Of a stretch of DNA of 7,378 bases, positions 5,249-7,378 are shown piece after piece. Source of the stretch: JAQBXX01 sp963925015. Its GTDB lineage: Bacteria > Pseudomonadota > Gammaproteobacteria > SURF-13. The stretch lies in the NCBI GenBank assembly GCA_963925015.1, contig CAWUTX010000050.1, positions 1 through 7,378 of the forward strand, written 5' to 3'. How positions within the stretch are numbered: position 1 is the stretch's first letter; each line of letters starts with the position of its first letter. The position numbers and the translations under genes were made by a program. The notes under the pieces are model-generated. The model worked only from the letters and a program-made list of their open reading frames with translations, was not told the origin of the DNA and searched no databases.

Positions 5249-6163
5249 ATGGCAAGATCAGCCATAACACCGGAGCAGATGAAGCCGTTGTTTGCGCGCG
5301 GCTCTTACACCACGCTGCGCCTGCTGGTGTTTGTGCTGCTTTCGCTCGCGCTGATGACACTGGATCACCGCCAACACGGCCTCGACAGCACTCGCGCGGC
5401 ACTTTCAGTGCTGATCTACCCGGTACAATACGTGATCAACCTGCCGTTCACGGCGGGCGCCTGGATGGCCGACAGCTTATCTACCCACACCTCCCTGTTG
5501 CGGGAAAACAAAGAGCTGCGCGACCAAGCCCTATTGCAAAGCGCTGGTCTGCAAAAACTTAACGGGCTGGAAAGCGAAAACACCCGTCTGCGTGAACTGC
5601 TGCAGTCGTCACAGCGGGTCCGCGGCGAGGTGCGTGCGGCGGAATTACTTGCGGCAGACATCGACCCCTTCCGGCGCCAGATCGTCATCAACAAAGGTTC
5701 GCAGCACGGCGTCACACCCGGCCTGCCACTGCTTGATGCCAACGGCCTCATGGGCCAGGTGATGCGTGTCGGTCCGATCTCCAGCATCGCACTGCTCATC
5801 ACCGACCCGAGTCACGCCGTGCCGGTGCAGGTGGTCCGCAACGGTCTGCGCGCGCTGGCGCTGGGCACCGGCGCCTCCGACCGCCTTGACCTGCCTTATA
5901 TTCCCAACGACGCCGACATCCAGGTGGGCGATCTACTTATCACCTCCGGTCTCGGCGGGCGCTTCCCGCCGGATTACCCGGTGGCCAAGGTGGTGAGCGT
6001 GAACCACGATCCCGGCCAGGCCTTTGCCATGATTCGCGCCGCGCCGTCGGCACATCTCGAGCACAGCCGCGAGGTGCTGCTCGTGCTCGGCGAGACCAGC
6101 CCGCCGGCACTGCTGCCGGAAACGGCACCGCCCCCGGCCCGCCCCCGTGGTGGCAAGCCATGA
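5249..6163 (+). CDS. mreC: Rod shape-determining protein MreC
   Basis: MreC is a bitopic inner-membrane protein whose periplasmic part binds and activates PBP2 in the elongasome. The 304 residues fit the family. The order is a short cytoplasmic N-terminus, one membrane segment (about 22-38), a periplasmic coiled coil (about 83-120, rich in heptad Leu with LLRENKELRD and ENTRLRELL), and then the beta-rich MreC core, including FRRQIVINKGSQHGVTPGLPL (141-161, in part), MGQV, ITDPSHAVPVQV (184-195) and GDLLITSGLGGRFP (227-240). It ends in a Pro-rich tail (about 285-304). The ATG at 5249 has GAGT five bases upstream. A second in-frame ATG at 5279 (MKPLFARG) matches the N-terminus of many homologues and has GGAG, but only three bases away, so the true start may be ten residues later. 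It overlaps mreD by four bases. Confidence 0.96.
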   Translation: MARSAITPEQMKPLFARGSYTTLRLLVFVLLSLALMTLDHRQHGLDSTRAALSVLIYPVQYVINLPFTAGAWMADSLSTHTSLLRENKELRDQALLQSAGLQKLNGLESENTRLRELLQSSQRVRGEVRAAELLAADIDPFRRQIVINKGSQHGVTPGLPLLDANGLMGQVMRVGPISSIALLITDPSHAVPVQVVRNGLRALALGTGASDRLDLPYIPNDADIQVGDLLITSGLGGRFPPDYPVAKVVSVNHDPGQAFAMIRAAPSAHLEHSREVLLVLGETSPPALLPETAPPPARPRGGKP

Positions 6164-6648
6164 TCCCGACTCGCGACCGTCGCGGCTGGGTGATTGCGCT
6201 TACGCTGCTGGCGGCGTTCACCCTCGGCCTCTTCCCGCTGCCGGCCTGGGCCGGCCTGTTGCGTCCGGAGTGGGTGATGCTGGCACTCATCTACTGGTGT
6301 CTGGCGCTGCCGGATCGCATCGGCATTGGCGCTGCGTGGAGCATGGGGCTGCTGCTCGATGTTGCCAGCGGCACACTGCTCGGCCAGCACGCGCTCGCCT
6401 TTGCGCTCGTCGCCTACATCACCATCAAGCTGTGCGTGCGCATCCGGCGCTTCACGCTCTGGCAGCAGGCGCTCATCATTCTGCTGCTGGTGTTTATCGA
6501 GCAGATGCTGGTGCTGTGGATCAGCGGCATGATCAGTCAGTTTCCATGGCATTGGGCTTACCTCCTGCCTACCTTCACCAGCATGCTGGTATGGCCTGGC
6601 GTATTTCTCGTGCTACGCCATATGCGCCGCACGCTGCGGGTCACCTGA
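6160..6648 (+). CDS. mreD: Rod shape-determining protein MreD
   Basis: MreD is a small polytopic inner-membrane protein of the elongasome that works with MreC to control PBP2-RodA activity. The 162 residues match the usual proteobacterial length. About five or six hydrophobic segments can be seen (about 10-28, 36-50, 57-70, 74-94, 102-122 and 131-153). Family-like motifs are RPEWVMLALIYWCLALP (35-51) and GLLLDVASGTLLGQHALA (63-80). The ATG at 6160 overlaps the mreC stop (ATGA). GGTGG (6149-6153) lies six bases upstream inside mreC, so translational coupling is likely. A 53-base spacer follows before mrdA. The charged DRR and RHMRRTLR ends suggest cytoplasmic termini. Confidence 0.96.
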   Translation: MIPTRDRRGWVIALTLLAAFTLGLFPLPAWAGLLRPEWVMLALIYWCLALPDRIGIGAAWSMGLLLDVASGTLLGQHALAFALVAYITIKLCVRIRRFTLWQQALIILLLVFIEQMLVLWISGMISQFPWHWAYLLPTFTSMLVWPGVFLVLRHMRRTLRVT

Positions 6649-6677
6649 ATGCCTGGGCGCGATGCCGCACAGGCATC
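6649..6677 (+). other. Two mutually exclusive hairpins in the mreD-mrdA spacer
   Basis: ATGCCTG (6649-6655) can pair with CAGGCAT (6670-6676) around a 14-base loop. Alternatively GATGCC (6661-6666) pairs with GGCATC (6672-6677) around GCACA. Both use the same 3' arm, so only one can form at a time. The sequence starts directly after the mreD stop codon. No T-run follows, so it is more likely an mRNA processing or stabilising structure than a terminator, if it has any role. Confidence 0.35.
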
Positions 6678-6701
6678 ATGCAAATTACACGGTAGCTGAG
6701 T

Positions 6702-7378
6702 ATGGACCCCCGCATCACCTTCAAGGATCAGTTGCGCAACCCGGTGCGCGAGAAGCGGCTGCTGTGCCACCGCATGATCGCCGCACTCGCGTTCACCGTG
6801 CTGCTGGTGCTCATCGTGGTGGGGCGGCTGGTGTATCTGCAAGTCTTCAATCACGCGCACTACAGCACACTGTCGCAGAACAACCAGATCAGCATCGTCG
6901 CCTTGCCGCCCGCGCGCGGGCTGATCTATGACCGCAACGGCGTGCTGCTGGCGCAAAACACGCCCTCGTTCGGGCTCGAGGTCATACCGGAACAGGTGCA
7001 AAACCTGAACGCCACGCTCACCGCGCTGAAGGAGGTCATCACCATCTCCGATGCCGACATTAAACGCTTTCAGCGCTTGCGCGGGCAGAAGCGTTACAGC
7101 AAGGGCGTTCCGCTGCGGCTGCGGCTGTCCGAGGAAGAGGTGGCGCTCTTCGCTGTGAACCGTCCGCGCTTTCCGGGTGTCGATATCACCGCCGGCACGG
7201 TGCGCTACTATCCGCTCGGGGCGCTCGCGGCGCATGCCGTGGGTTATGTTGCGCGCATCAGTGAAGTAGAACTGGCGGAGCTCGACCCCATCCGCTACAG
7301 CGGGGTCAACCACATCGGCAAGACCGGGGTGGAAAAGGCCTATGAAGAACCCCTGCACGGCACGGTCGGTTTCGAACA
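6702..7378 (+). CDS. mrdA: Penicillin-binding protein 2 (peptidoglycan transpeptidase), N-terminal part
   Basis: PBP2 is the class B transpeptidase that crosslinks peptidoglycan during rod elongation, paired with the glycosyltransferase RodA and activated by MreC. Only the first 225 residues are in the window; the frame is open to the right edge, so the catalytic transpeptidase domain is not seen. Visible parts are a short basic cytoplasmic N-terminus, one membrane segment (about 26-46, LAFTVLLVLIVVGRLVYLQV region) and the class B pedestal domain. The pedestal has the hallmark RGLIYDRNGVLLAQN (72-86), then FPGVDI (157-162), YYPLGALAAHAVGYV (169-183) and HIGKTGVEKAYEEPLHG (204-220). The ATG at 6702 gives the usual N-terminus. 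Its ribosome binding site is weak (GGTAG or TGAG just upstream). The gene lies 53 bases after mreD, as in mreBCD-mrdA-rodA clusters, so rodA is expected next. Confidence 0.95.
   Translation, partial: MDPRITFKDQLRNPVREKRLLCHRMIAALAFTVLLVLIVVGRLVYLQVFNHAHYSTLSQNNQISIVALPPARGLIYDRNGVLLAQNTPSFGLEVIPEQVQNLNATLTALKEVITISDADIKRFQRLRGQKRYSKGVPLRLRLSEEEVALFAVNRPRFPGVDITAGTVRYYPLGALAAHAVGYVARISEVELAELDPIRYSGVNHIGKTGVEKAYEEPLHGTVGFE

Noticed and set aside
6558..7358. Open frame of 266 codons on the minus strand antisense to mrdA
   Set aside because: Shadow of the GC-rich mrdA coding sequence; the plus-strand product carries all expected PBP2 pedestal motifs.

Overview
The window looks like a piece of a proteobacterial chromosome, most likely gammaproteobacterial, possibly betaproteobacterial. 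The evidence is the divergent arrangement of gatC-gatA-gatB (minus strand) and mreB-mreC-mreD (plus strand), followed by a penicillin-binding protein 2 gene (mrdA). The coding sequence is GC-rich and the protein motifs are typical. The organism cannot be named from this sequence.

Layout. Positions 1-450 are an AT-richer accessory patch. It holds the 5' part of a small Cys-rich minus-strand reading frame that runs off the left edge (1-165), a run of inverted repeats (108-254), a weak resemblance to an integron attC end (about 249-275), a possible promoter (291-317), two abutting tandem arrays (CAGCA x5 and AAATCACC x4.75, 324-385) and a short hairpin carrying GGGTCAGACTCG (381-407). A small membrane protein gene of DUF6122 type follows (about 439/454-729). 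It has no ordinary start codon at the expected place. Its stop codon and the convergent gatB stop codon lie in the two arms of one perfect palindrome (727-744).

Positions 742-4000 carry gatB, gatA and gatC on the minus strand, transcribed as gatC-gatA-gatB. They encode the GatCAB amidotransferase, which converts misacylated Glu-tRNA(Gln) and/or Asp-tRNA(Asn). gatA and gatB overlap by one base (TAATG). gatC and gatA are separated by 83 bases holding a purine/pyrimidine-asymmetric inverted repeat, and gatA has no visible Shine-Dalgarno sequence.

Positions 4001-4126 are the divergent promoter region. From 4127 to the right edge is the rod-shape (elongasome) cluster: MreB (actin-like filament), MreC (periplasmic scaffold), MreD (membrane partner) and the N-terminal third or so of PBP2 (transpeptidase). 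Together these direct lateral-wall peptidoglycan synthesis. The two housekeeping clusters look ordinary and intact. Everything unusual is in the first 750 bases and in the gatC-gatA spacer. I found no convincing new multi-gene system here.
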